Shown: in pieces, positions 1-7,908 of the stretch | How positions within the stretch are numbered: the first letter of the stretch is position 1 | Layout of the letters: every line of letters begins with the position of its first letter | Assembly (NCBI RefSeq): GCF_000708595.2 | Contig: NZ_JARP01000002.1 | Coordinates: forward strand, 558,001 to 622,000 | DNA length: 64,000 nt | Source: Flavobacterium sp. KJJ | GTDB lineage: Bacteria; Bacteroidota; Bacteroidia; Flavobacteriales; Flavobacteriaceae | Reading direction: 5' to 3' | Notes under the pieces: generated by a model | The model's database searches: none | What the model was told of the DNA's origin: nothing | The model's input: only the letters and a program-made list of their open reading frames with translations | Program-made: the position numbers and the translations under genes

Positions 1-1488
1 AAAATAGGGTTCTCTGCAGTTGCTCTCGACAGCGTGTTGATTGACAAATTTTTTAAAAAGTATACCAAATTAAAAAAATATCAAAATGAGGTTTCAGATC
101 TTTATCAAAAAAGAGAATACAACTCTATTTGGTATGATGATGCAGCGATTAATGAATATGGAATTTTGTTATATCAAAAAGTCAGTGTTTTAAACGAACA
201 GGGAATTAAAGCGAATATGGCTTATATGAATGTTATTGAAAGTGCTTTTGATGATAAAGCTTCAAATAAACTTTCTAAAACAGAGGGAGAACTTTTGCTT
301 TCAAGCATGTATTTCTTTTATTCAAACAATTCTGGTGTTGATGCGGAAACGCTGAAAAAAATAGAATGGGTTTTGCCTTCTAAAAATGTTTCTTACGACA
401 CTGTTTTAGATTCACTTGCCACTAATCCGGTTCAAATTAATAAAGATGCTAATCTTTTAAACACTCAATATTATAAACTTCAGGCGATGTTGAAAAAATA
501 TCGTGACATTGAGAAAAACAATCTTTGGAAAAGAATTGATATCGATACTGAAAATTATAAAGATTTAAAACCTTTTGATTCGTCAGTTGCCGTAAAACAA
601 ATTAGAGAACGCTTGTTTGTTATTGGTGATTTAAAACAAGATTCAAAAAGAAATGTATATGATGAAGAAATGATGGCAGGAGTTTTAAACTATAAAAAAA
701 GATACGGTCTTAAATTAAACTATACCCTTACATTAGAGCATATTAACCAAATGAATGAACCAATCGAAAACAGCATAAAAACAATAATGCTGAATATGGA
801 ACGCTGCAGATGGATTCCTGCAAAATTGGGTCAGGCAGATGAATATGTAATGGTTAATATTCCAGCTTACAGATTGAATTATATAAAAAATGGGAAAAAC
901 AGATTGACATCTGACGTTTTTGTGGGATCAAGATTAACAGAGACTTTTATTTTTAGCGGTAACATTGACCGAATTGTATTTAGCCCATATTGGAATGTTC
1001 CTGCAAGTATTGTCAATAATGAATTGAAACAAAAAATGGCTGCCGATGAAAATTATTTGGCAGAAAATAATATGGAGTGGAATGATGGAGCAGTGAGACA
1101 AAAACCAGGACCTAAAAATTCTTTAGGCTTAGTGAAATTCTTATTCCCGAATCCTAATGATATTTATCTTCACGATACTCCAGCAAAAAGTTTATTTGAT
1201 TTTGAAAAACGTACTTTCAGCCACGGATGTATCAATATTAAAGATGCAAAAGGATTAGCAGTAGCTATGTTAGAAGAAGATCAAGAATGGTCAAAATCTA
1301 AAATTGACGAATCTATGAGCGGTGAAAAAGAAACGCCTTGTATACTTAAAAATAAAGTGCCAATATTTATAGGTTATTTTACAGCTTGGGTAAATGAAAA
1401 TGGTGAAATAGGTTTTTATAAAGATGTTTATGAAAGAGATCAGCGTTTAGATAAATTACTGTTTTCTGATTCAGTTGCCATGCAATAA
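1..1488 (+). CDS. L,D-transpeptidase (YkuD/ErfK family), 5' end outside window
   Basis: The frame is open from base 1, so the gene begins left of the window and the GTG at 34 is only an internal codon; 495 residues are visible. The catalytic signature SHGCINI sits near visible residues 407-413 (Cys about 410), with the upstream His of the family in YLHDTPAKS. The long N-terminal part preceding the catalytic domain, with a peptidoglycan-binding-like helical stretch, matches the large YcbB/LdtD type rather than the short ErfK type. Such enzymes form 3-3 cross-links in peptidoglycan in the periplasm, or transfer amino acids onto it. A signal peptide cannot be judged because the start is missing. 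The gene ends in a strong bidirectional hairpin shared with the convergent permease gene. Family assignment is secure; the exact substrate is not. Confidence 0.9.
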   Translation, partial: KIGFSAVALDSVLIDKFFKKYTKLKKYQNEVSDLYQKREYNSIWYDDAAINEYGILLYQKVSVLNEQGIKANMAYMNVIESAFDDKASNKLSKTEGELLLSSMYFFYSNNSGVDAETLKKIEWVLPSKNVSYDTVLDSLATNPVQINKDANLLNTQYYKLQAMLKKYRDIEKNNLWKRIDIDTENYKDLKPFDSSVAVKQIRERLFVIGDLKQDSKRNVYDEEMMAGVLNYKKRYGLKLNYTLTLEHINQMNEPIENSIKTIMLNMERCRWIPAKLGQADEYVMVNIPAYRLNYIKNGKNRLTSDVFVGSRLTETFIFSGNIDRIVFSPYWNVPASIVNNELKQKMAADENYLAENNMEWNDGAVRQKPGPKNSLGLVKFLFPNPNDIYLHDTPAKSLFDFEKRTFSHGCINIKDAKGLAVAMLEEDQEWSKSKIDESMSGEKETPCILKNKVPIFIGYFTAWVNENGEIGFYKDVYERDQRLDKLLFSDSVAMQ

Positions 1489-1515
1489 TACACACACGAC
1501 AATTATTTATAAAAG

Positions 1516-1557
1516 AGAAACCCGCCACTACCGAAGCTTCGGTAATCGCGGGTTTCT
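1516..1557. terminator. bidirectional terminator hairpin
   Basis: Arms AGAAACCCGC (1516-1525) and GCGGGTTTCT (1548-1557) pair perfectly, and a second inner palindrome (TACCGAAGCTTCGGTA, 1529-1544) fills the loop. It lies between the convergent transpeptidase and permease genes, so it can end both transcripts. Confidence 0.8.
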
Positions 1558-1579
1558 TCAAAAAAAATGGTCTACAAGC

Positions 1580-4009
1580 TTATTCGTATTTTAAATATTT
1601 TAAAACATCAATTTTAGTTACCTGATAGGCTTTTGCCAGCACTATAAGCAGTGTCAGAACCAATAAAGAAACTAAAGCGATACTAAACGGAATAACTGAA
1701 ATATTGATTCTGAAAGCAAAATCTTCAAGCCATTTTTGCAATAGGATATAAGCTGGAACAATTCCGACTGCAAATCCCATAAAACAGAAAATGATATATT
1801 GTTTTGATAATTCTTTCAATAAAATATCAGTTTCGGCACCTAATGTTTTTCTGATAGCTATTTCTTTCAAACGTCTTTCCATAGAGAAAGAGGCTAAAGC
1901 AAACAGTCCAAATATAGCGATAATTATTACAACTAGATTCAAGATAAAAAACAAGTCTTTTTGTTTTACCTGTTCTTGATATGTTTTGGCAAAACCTTTA
2001 TTTACAAATTCATAATCAAAAGGATAATCCGGATTTACATTTTTCTCCCAGTAGGCTTTTAAACCGGCCAATGTTTCACTTAAATTGTTTGGAGAAACCT
2101 TAACATAAATATTGTCAAAGTTATTCCATTTTAAAGTTTTAAGGTTGATGAAAACCATTGGAGGCACTTTATCCTGCAAACCGGTAATGTGAAAATCTTT
2201 TACAACTCCTACTATTTTAAATTTCATGTTTCCTTTTTCATTTCCCCAACCTGATGTGATAATTGTATTAATTGGGTTTTTTAGGTTTAATTTTTTAGCA
2301 AGCGTTTCGTTTATTAACCAGTTGTCTATGGTATCAGAAGCAAACTTAGGCGACAAATCACGACCCTGTACAATTTTAATTTTCATCATTTCAAGAAAAC
2401 CAAAATCCATTTCTACATTTCGAGGCTGTACAAAAACACTATTGTGTGTAAATCCTGAGCTTGAGTTGGTGCTGTTTCCAAAACTTCCGGCAAAAGTTGT
2501 CACTCCTTTTACTCCTGCAATTTTACCAATTTCTTGTTTTGCAACTTGATATTTAGCTGTTTTCGTACGGAAATCAGTTAGGTTGTACGGAATTCTAATA
2601 ATCTGATCACCACTAAAACCAAGGTCTTTATTCATCATATAATTAACCTGTGAGTTTACAATTAACGCACCAATTATAAAAAATGCAGCAATTCCAAACT
2701 GAAAAATCAACATCGAATTTCGAATCCATATACCGCTTTTGCTTCTTGAGAAATTACCTTTTAAAACTTTTAAAGTTTCAAAATTTGAAATATAAATAGC
2801 AGGAAAAATACCCGCAAGAACGATCACTAATCCAAATATAAAAATAAGCTGCAGGTAAAATTCACCGCCATTCATAGTCAGGTTCTTTTTCAAAAAGTTG
2901 TTGTAATACGGTATTGAAAGCTCTACAATTGCTAATGCAAAGATGATAGCTAAAATCACAATTATGGCTGTTTCAAATATAAACTGAGCAATAATTTGTT
3001 TTTTAGTAGCACCTACAATTTTGCGTACACCAACTTCTTTAGCGCGTTTGATAGCAGAAGCCGTCGCCAGATTGATGTAATTAACCAGAGAAAGGGCTAA
3101 AATTAGAATGGACAATCCAACCATGATATAAAGCAATTGCAAATTACCTCTTCCTTCTGGAAAATTGCGTCCTCCCGACGATTTTGTACCATATAGACGG
3201 GCCGTCTTAAGTTGGTCTATTATTACAGTCGTTTGTCCGTTTTCTTTAATATATTCTTCTGCAGTTTGTCCGTTTTCTTTGGCATCTTTTAAGGTTCTGT
3301 TGACAAAATCTACATTTTGCATTTTCTTTAAAACTGCTGCAGCATCGGCACTTTTTTTAATTTTAATCATCATGGCATAATTAAAATTTCCCCAGCTGTT
3401 TTGATCCTGTTCGCGTTTAACGTCGCCAAAAACGTAATTTGGTTCGATAGACGATGGTCGAATTAAGCGATAAACCGACTTGACAATGTAAAATTTACTA
3501 TTGTAGTTGATTGATTTACCAATTGGATTTTCATCTTTAAAAAGCAATTTTGCAGCTTCTTCAGATAAGGCAACGCTGTTTTTTTCCTTTAAAATGTTAG
3601 TTTTAGCTCCTTTTATAATCGGGAACGGGAAGACATCAAAAAAGCCATTGTCAGAAACAGTAATTTTTTTATCCATTACTTTTTGATTCTGATATTTTAT
3701 AGGCGCTTCATTATACCAATTATTGAAGAAAGAAATAGTCTCGATTTCAGGAATAGTGGCCTTGCAGGTTTCTCCAAACGGAATTGAATTGGTAGCCCAA
3801 GTATCGCCAGTTGTACCAATTTTGTTCAGCGATTGATATACATTCTCTTTTTCAGGATTCCATTGATCGTAGGCATTTTCGTTGTTCCAGTATAAAATTG
3901 CAAAAATTACTCCGGCAACGCCAATGCTTAATCCTAATACATTTAAAAACGAAAACAGTTTATTTTGCTTTAAATGATAAACAAATATTTTAAACCAGTT
4001 AAAAATCAT
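1580..4009 (-). CDS. ABC transporter permease, MacB/FtsX type
   Basis: This 809-residue protein is an inner-membrane permease of the MacB/LolCE/FtsX superfamily. A first membrane segment lies near residues 18-40, followed by a large periplasmic (MacB-like) domain. A three-helix FtsX block starts near residue 290, and a second periplasmic part and FtsX block lie near 690-805. Each FtsX block carries the family signature after its helix (KEVGVRKIVGA and KEIAIRKTLGA), so the two halves are internal duplicates, as usual for the 800-residue Bacteroidota form. It lies downstream of an ATPase and a periplasmic adaptor on the same strand, which suggests mechanotransmission-type efflux or extraction of a lipophilic or peptide substrate. 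The substrate is unknown. The start is ATG at 4009. Confidence 0.92.
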   Translation of the reverse strand: MIFNWFKIFVYHLKQNKLFSFLNVLGLSIGVAGVIFAILYWNNENAYDQWNPEKENVYQSLNKIGTTGDTWATNSIPFGETCKATIPEIETISFFNNWYNEAPIKYQNQKVMDKKITVSDNGFFDVFPFPIIKGAKTNILKEKNSVALSEEAAKLLFKDENPIGKSINYNSKFYIVKSVYRLIRPSSIEPNYVFGDVKREQDQNSWGNFNYAMMIKIKKSADAAAVLKKMQNVDFVNRTLKDAKENGQTAEEYIKENGQTTVIIDQLKTARLYGTKSSGGRNFPEGRGNLQLLYIMVGLSILILALSLVNYINLATASAIKRAKEVGVRKIVGATKKQIIAQFIFETAIIVILAIIFALAIVELSIPYYNNFLKKNLTMNGGEFYLQLIFIFGLVIVLAGIFPAIYISNFETLKVLKGNFSRSKSGIWIRNSMLIFQFGIAAFFIIGALIVNSQVNYMMNKDLGFSGDQIIRIPYNLTDFRTKTAKYQVAKQEIGKIAGVKGVTTFAGSFGNSTNSSSGFTHNSVFVQPRNVEMDFGFLEMMKIKIVQGRDLSPKFASDTIDNWLINETLAKKLNLKNPINTIITSGWGNEKGNMKFKIVGVVKDFHITGLQDKVPPMVFINLKTLKWNNFDNIYVKVSPNNLSETLAGLKAYWEKNVNPDYPFDYEFVNKGFAKTYQEQVKQKDLFFILNLVVIIIAIFGLFALASFSMERRLKEIAIRKTLGAETDILLKELSKQYIIFCFMGFAVGIVPAYILLQKWLEDFAFRINISVIPFSIALVSLLVLTLLIVLAKAYQVTKIDVLKYLKYE

Positions 4010-4076
4010 GGTGTATTTTTTTATAGTTGTTAGTTTTTTTAATAAGATCTAAAAGGTTTCTGTACCTAACAGATTT

Positions 4077-4148
4077 TTAGATCATTGCTAATATTTTGCA
4101 AACAAATCCAATTAGGATTGTGATTGCGGTTATAATAAATTTTATCAT
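4077..4148 (-). CDS. possible 23-residue hydrophobic mini-protein
   Basis: A short open frame starts with ATG at 4148, seven bases after the stop codon of the ATPase gene, and ends with TAA at 4077-4079. It would encode MIKFIITAITILIGFVCKI followed by LAMI, almost entirely hydrophobic and long enough to cross a membrane once. It lies between the ATPase and permease genes of the exporter. It is too short for statistical support and I see no clear ribosome binding site, so it may be chance. Confidence 0.25.
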   Translation of the reverse strand: MIKFIITAITILIGFVCKILAMI

Positions 4149-4155
4149 TTTGAAA

Positions 4156-4863
4156 TTATTTAGCGTCCATAAAAACATCAACATTTCTCTGATTTAGTTT
4201 TTCAGAAAATATAACGCCATCTTTCATATGAATCGTTCTTTGCGAAAACGAAGCATCATAATCAGAGTGGGTCACCATTAAAATTGTCGCGCCTTTTGCG
4301 TGCAGATCAGTTAAAAGTTCCATTACTTCATTACCATTTTTACTATCCAGATTTCCGGTTGGCTCATCGGCTAAAATGATTTTAGGATCATTAACCAAAG
4401 CTCTGGCAACGGCAACTCTCTGCTGTTGTCCTCCAGAAAGCTGCTGTGGATAATGTTTTAAACGGTGCGAGATATTTAATTTTTCAGCAATAGCCTCAAT
4501 TTTTTGTTTTCTGTCTGATGCTTTTACATTGTTGTAAAGCAAAGGCAGTTCGATGTTGTCATAAACATTTAGTTCGTCGATCAAGTTGAAATTCTGAAAA
4601 ATGAATCCGATATTTTCTTTGCGAACCTGAGCTCTTCCTTTTTCTTTTAGACTAATCATTTCTTGGTCTAATAATTTGTAACTTCCATCAGTAGCACTGT
4701 CTAAAAGGCCAATAATGTTTAATAAAGTAGATTTTCCGCAACCTGAAGGTCCCATGATAGTTAAAAAATCACCTTTTTTAATTTCTAAAGAAATACCGCT
4801 TAACGCTGATGTTTCTACTTCTTCCGTTCTAAAAACTTTGGTTAAATTTTGAATTGTTATCAT
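4156..4863 (-). CDS. ABC transporter ATP-binding protein, LolD/MacB type
   Basis: A 235-residue cytoplasmic ATPase. It shows Walker A GPSGCGKSTLLN (about residues 38-49), the Q-loop region FIFQNFNLIDELN, the ABC signature LSGGQQQRVAVARAL, Walker B ILADEPTGNLD and the H-loop ATILMVTHSD. The sequence type (LolD/MacB/FtsE group) goes with the FtsX-like permease encoded 146 bases downstream. It should power the permease. It is preceded by a low-complexity 7-bp tandem repeat and the adaptor gene, and the three genes are probably one transcript. Confidence 0.95.
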   Translation of the reverse strand: MITIQNLTKVFRTEEVETSALSGISLEIKKGDFLTIMGPSGCGKSTLLNIIGLLDSATDGSYKLLDQEMISLKEKGRAQVRKENIGFIFQNFNLIDELNVYDNIELPLLYNNVKASDRKQKIEAIAEKLNISHRLKHYPQQLSGGQQQRVAVARALVNDPKIILADEPTGNLDSKNGNEVMELLTDLHAKGATILMVTHSDYDASFSQRTIHMKDGVIFSEKLNQRNVDVFMDAK

Positions 4864-4932
4864 ATTGTTTTGGAATTAAATGTTGTTAAAATGTTTTTTG
4901 ATTGATGATTGAAACTTTTTTTAATTGTGAAT

Positions 4933-5016
4933 TGTAAAATGTAAGATGTAAAATGTAAAATGTAAAATGTAAAATGTAAAATGTAAAATGTAAAATGTAA
5001 AATGTAAAATGTAAAC
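4933..5016. repeat. 12 tandem copies of a 7-bp unit, TGTAAAA
   Basis: Twelve head-to-tail 7-mers (TGTAAAA), with one TGTAAGA variant at position 2 and TGTAAAC at the end, fill the gap between the adaptor and ATPase genes. It is a slippage-prone tract in transcribed, untranslated sequence. Confidence 0.95.
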
Positions 5017-5031
5017 TGTGACTATAAACTG

Positions 5032-6276
5032 TTACTGAAAACTAATCGATAATTCCTCAACATCTTTATAATCTGTGTAAGATGATGTTATAACAGATTC
5101 TCCTTCTTTTAATCCTTCTAGAATTTCATAATAAGAAGGATTTTCTCTTCCTAGTTTTATGTTTCTTCTTTCTGCTTTATTTCCTTTTACTACAAAAATC
5201 CATTTTCCTGCCGTTTCTTGATTAAAGCTTCCTTTAGGAACTACTAGGGTTTTATTTTTCTCAGATAAAATCAGCTTTACGCCAAAACTAAGTCCGTCTT
5301 GCAAAACGATTTGTTCTTTAGAGGTAAAAGCCAATTCTACAGTAAAATGACCACTTTTTACTTCCGGAATTACTTTGGTTACTAAAACTTCAAGTGTTTT
5401 TCCTTTAAATTCTACTTGCCCTTTTAAGCCTTCGCGAACCTTTTCTAAATAAAACTCATCAACATCAGCAGTCAACTTGTATCCTTGTTTGGAGTCAATT
5501 TTCCCGATACTTTCTCCAGCCTGAAATGTTTTTCCTAAAACTGGTTCGAATGAAGTTAATCGGCCAGATTCTGGAGCAGTGATCAAAAAGTTCTTTTTGT
5601 TGTTTCTCAAAATATCCAAACTTTTTTCCATGGTCTGGATAGAGCGGTTGATCTGCGAAATCTGTACTTGATTCGATTGTTTTTCTTTTTGAATACTTTG
5701 CTGAATGGTTCTTTTTCTTTCTTCCTGAAAACGCAGGCTTTCCTTAAAAGTATTCCAGTCATTTTTAGAAATCACCTCTTTTTCAAACAATTTCGAATTC
5801 ATATCGTATAATCTTTTGGCATCATTATAATCGTGTTCGATCAAAACCAAGTCTTTGTTTAAATTCAGCTCTTGATTTCTAATGTTTAGTTTTCCGCTGT
5901 TCAAATTATTAATCTGCTCAATAATGGCCGTTTCCTGAGTTAGATAATTCAACTCTGTATTTGGGTTGTATAAACGTGCCAGTGATTGCCCTTTGGTTAC
6001 CATTGCGCCATTTTCTACAAATATCTCTTTTACAGATCCTCCTTCTGTAACATTTACAAGCATTACGTTCAGTGGTTCGACTTTGGCTTGAAAAACAACG
6101 AAATCTTCAAAAAAGGCTTTCTCGATTTTCTGAACCGTTATCTCTTCTGCCTTAACATTCAGACTTCTTTTGGTATTAAAAGAAAAAAAGATGATGGCAC
6201 CCAAAACTAAAAAAACAGCAATTGCTATTGTCAGATATCTAAATTTTCTATTTTTACGAGGAATTATCGTGTCCAT
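5032..6276 (-). CDS. periplasmic adaptor (membrane fusion protein) of an ABC efflux system
   Basis: This 414-residue protein has one N-terminal membrane anchor (about residues 14-32) and the HlyD/MacA-like order: a lipoyl/barrel-sandwich half near 70-105 (GGSVKEIFVENGAMVTKGQ), a coiled-coil hairpin rich in Lys/Glu/Gln/Asn at about 110-225, the second lipoyl half with ITAPESGRL, then beta-barrel domains. It should link the inner-membrane ABC complex to an outer-membrane TolC-like channel. It is the first gene of the exporter operon (adaptor, ATPase, permease). A sigma54-like promoter ends about 20 bases upstream of its ATG, and palindromic activator sites lie further up (6383-6423). The likely activator is the divergently encoded response regulator. 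Confidence 0.9.
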   Translation of the reverse strand: MDTIIPRKNRKFRYLTIAIAVFLVLGAIIFFSFNTKRSLNVKAEEITVQKIEKAFFEDFVVFQAKVEPLNVMLVNVTEGGSVKEIFVENGAMVTKGQSLARLYNPNTELNYLTQETAIIEQINNLNSGKLNIRNQELNLNKDLVLIEHDYNDAKRLYDMNSKLFEKEVISKNDWNTFKESLRFQEERKRTIQQSIQKEKQSNQVQISQINRSIQTMEKSLDILRNNKKNFLITAPESGRLTSFEPVLGKTFQAGESIGKIDSKQGYKLTADVDEFYLEKVREGLKGQVEFKGKTLEVLVTKVIPEVKSGHFTVELAFTSKEQIVLQDGLSFGVKLILSEKNKTLVVPKGSFNQETAGKWIFVVKGNKAERRNIKLGRENPSYYEILEGLKEGESVITSSYTDYKDVEELSISFQ

Positions 6277-6304
6277 TTTTTTAATAATTTACTGATTACC
6301 AATA

Positions 6305-6322
6305 GGTAAATACTGTGCCAAT
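6305..6322 (-). promoter_or_regulatory. sigma54-like (-24/-12) promoter for the ABC exporter operon
   Basis: Read on the minus strand this is TTGGCAC-AGTAT-TTACC, close to the sigma54 consensus TGGCACG-N4-TTGC. The -24 GG is kept; the -12 GC reads AC. It predicts a transcript start near 6295, about 20 bases before the adaptor ATG at 6276. The promoter lies next to a gene for a sigma54-dependent activator, which strengthens the call. Confidence 0.6.
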
Positions 6323-6382
6323 AAATTTATTATTTGTAAAGCATTGATTTTAAAGAAACTTTAAAAACGAATCCAAAAAAGG

Positions 6383-6423
6383 ACTGTTCGATAATGAACA
6401 GTTGACCGTTCAAAAGCGGACAA
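6383..6423. promoter_or_regulatory. two adjacent palindromes, candidate enhancer sites for the divergent sigma54 activator
   Basis: Site 1 is ACTGTTC-N6-GAACAGT (6383-6402, perfect 7-bp arms). Site 2 is TTGACCG-N8-CGGACAA (6402-6423, one mismatch). They lie about 90-130 bases upstream of the predicted start from the sigma54-like promoter, the usual place for enhancer-binding protein sites. They also lie just before the regulator's own start codon, so autoregulation is possible. Confidence 0.5.
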
Positions 6424-6434
6424 AAAAAGACAGC

Positions 6435-7796
6435 ATGCGAAAAAAACAAGCCCAAATATTAATTGTTGACGATCAGGAAGAAATTCTTTTTTCGGCAAAA
6501 ATGATTCTCAAAAAACATTTTGAAACCATTTTTACTACAAATAGCCCTAAAAAAATCATTTCACTTTTAAGCGAAAATGAAATAAATGTGGTTTTGCTAG
6601 ACATGAATTACCGAATTGGTTTTGAAGACGGACGCGAAGGAATTCATTGGCTTAAAGAAATAAAGACACTTTCGCCACAGACAATAGTTATTTTAATGAC
6701 TGCTTTTGGCAAAATTGATACGGCTGTCGAAGGTATAAAAATTGGTGCTTTTGATTATGTTTTAAAACCTTGGCACAACGAAAAACTACTGGAAACAATT
6801 GATAAGGCTGTCGCCGAAAGCCGAAAAAACAGTAAAAAAACAGTAGTTGAAAAAGTAGAAAAAAGGTATTTTGTTGGTACTTCTCAAAAAATAAAACACG
6901 CGTATTCTATTGCCGAAAGAGTGGCTAAAACGGATGCAAATGTTTTGATTTTAGGTGAAAATGGAACAGGAAAATATGTTTTTGCCGAATTCATTCACCA
7001 AAATTCACAACGAAAAGACGAACCTTTTGTACATGTAGATTTGGGATCATTAAGTGATAATTTATTCGAAAGCGAACTTTTTGGATACGCAAAAGGCGCT
7101 TTTACAGATGCAAAAACAGATACGCCCGGAAGGTTCGAAATGGCCCAGAACGGAACTATTTTTTTAGATGAAATTGGTAATATTCCGCTTCATCTGCAAT
7201 CAAAATTATTACATGTTTTACAGACTAAAACCGTTACGCGTTTGGGCGAAAGCAAACCTCGGCCTTTAAATGTCCGCATAATTGCGGCAACAAATATTGA
7301 TATTAAAGCGGAGGTAAAAAACAAAACTTTCCGCGAAGATTTGCTGTACCGAATTAATACGATGGAAATTCATCTTCCATCGCTACGCGAACGAAAAGAC
7401 GATATTGTTCCTATGGCCAATTTTATTCTCGATCAGATTGCCCAAAAATACAATCATGGTCCCGAAGCTTCGGCATGGCATTTTGAAGAGAATGCTGCAC
7501 CATATTTAGAAAAATATCCATGGAAAGGAAATATTCGCGAAATGGAAAATAAGATCGAACGTGCTTTAATCTTAGCCGATAATAATACCATTTCAGTTCA
7601 CGATTTAGATATTTTAGCATTTGACGATGTTCAGGAAAATGATGACAATGCGTTATCTGAAATGGAAAAAAATGCTATCGAAAAGGCATTATTCAAACAT
7701 CACGGAAACATTAGTAAAACAGCTGAAGAACTCGGTTTGTCAAGAGCAGCCTTATACAGAAGAATTGAGAAATACGATTTAAAAAATATAGGTTAA
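6435..7796 (+). CDS. sigma54-dependent response regulator (NtrC/AtoC-type)
   Basis: A 453-residue regulator with three domains. The receiver (about residues 5-115) has acidic pocket IVDDQEE, phosphoacceptor Asp in VVLLDMNY and Lys in YVLKPW. The AAA+ domain (about 150-375) has Walker A GENGTGK, the loop GAFTDA in place of the usual GAFTGA, and Walker B GTIFLDEIG. A Fis-type helix-turn-helix ends the protein (ISKTAEELGLSRAALYRR). I chose ATG at 6435 because it begins just before the receiver; the upstream in-frame TTG at 6402 would put extra residues inside a palindrome. It should be phosphorylated by the kinase encoded 112 bases downstream and activate the divergent exporter promoter. Confidence 0.93.
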   Translation: MRKKQAQILIVDDQEEILFSAKMILKKHFETIFTTNSPKKIISLLSENEINVVLLDMNYRIGFEDGREGIHWLKEIKTLSPQTIVILMTAFGKIDTAVEGIKIGAFDYVLKPWHNEKLLETIDKAVAESRKNSKKTVVEKVEKRYFVGTSQKIKHAYSIAERVAKTDANVLILGENGTGKYVFAEFIHQNSQRKDEPFVHVDLGSLSDNLFESELFGYAKGAFTDAKTDTPGRFEMAQNGTIFLDEIGNIPLHLQSKLLHVLQTKTVTRLGESKPRPLNVRIIAATNIDIKAEVKNKTFREDLLYRINTMEIHLPSLRERKDDIVPMANFILDQIAQKYNHGPEASAWHFEENAAPYLEKYPWKGNIREMENKIERALILADNNTISVHDLDILAFDDVQENDDNALSEMEKNAIEKALFKHHGNISKTAEELGLSRAALYRRIEKYDLKNIG

Positions 7797-7908
7797 AAAT
7801 TTTTCCCGCAGATAAAAATGATTTTTAATTTACAACCTGCCCAATCTCCGAAAGATTACAGGAACTAAAAAATTTAATCTTGTAAACTGTGACAATAAAA
7901 AATACAAA

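Noticed and set aside
4933..5016. Short regular repeats that could suggest a CRISPR array
   Set aside because: The unit is 7 bp with no spacers, so it is a simple tandem tract.
6402..6434. Upstream TTG start for the sigma54 response regulator
   Set aside because: It adds a non-conserved basic extension within a palindrome; ATG at 6435 precedes the receiver domain directly.
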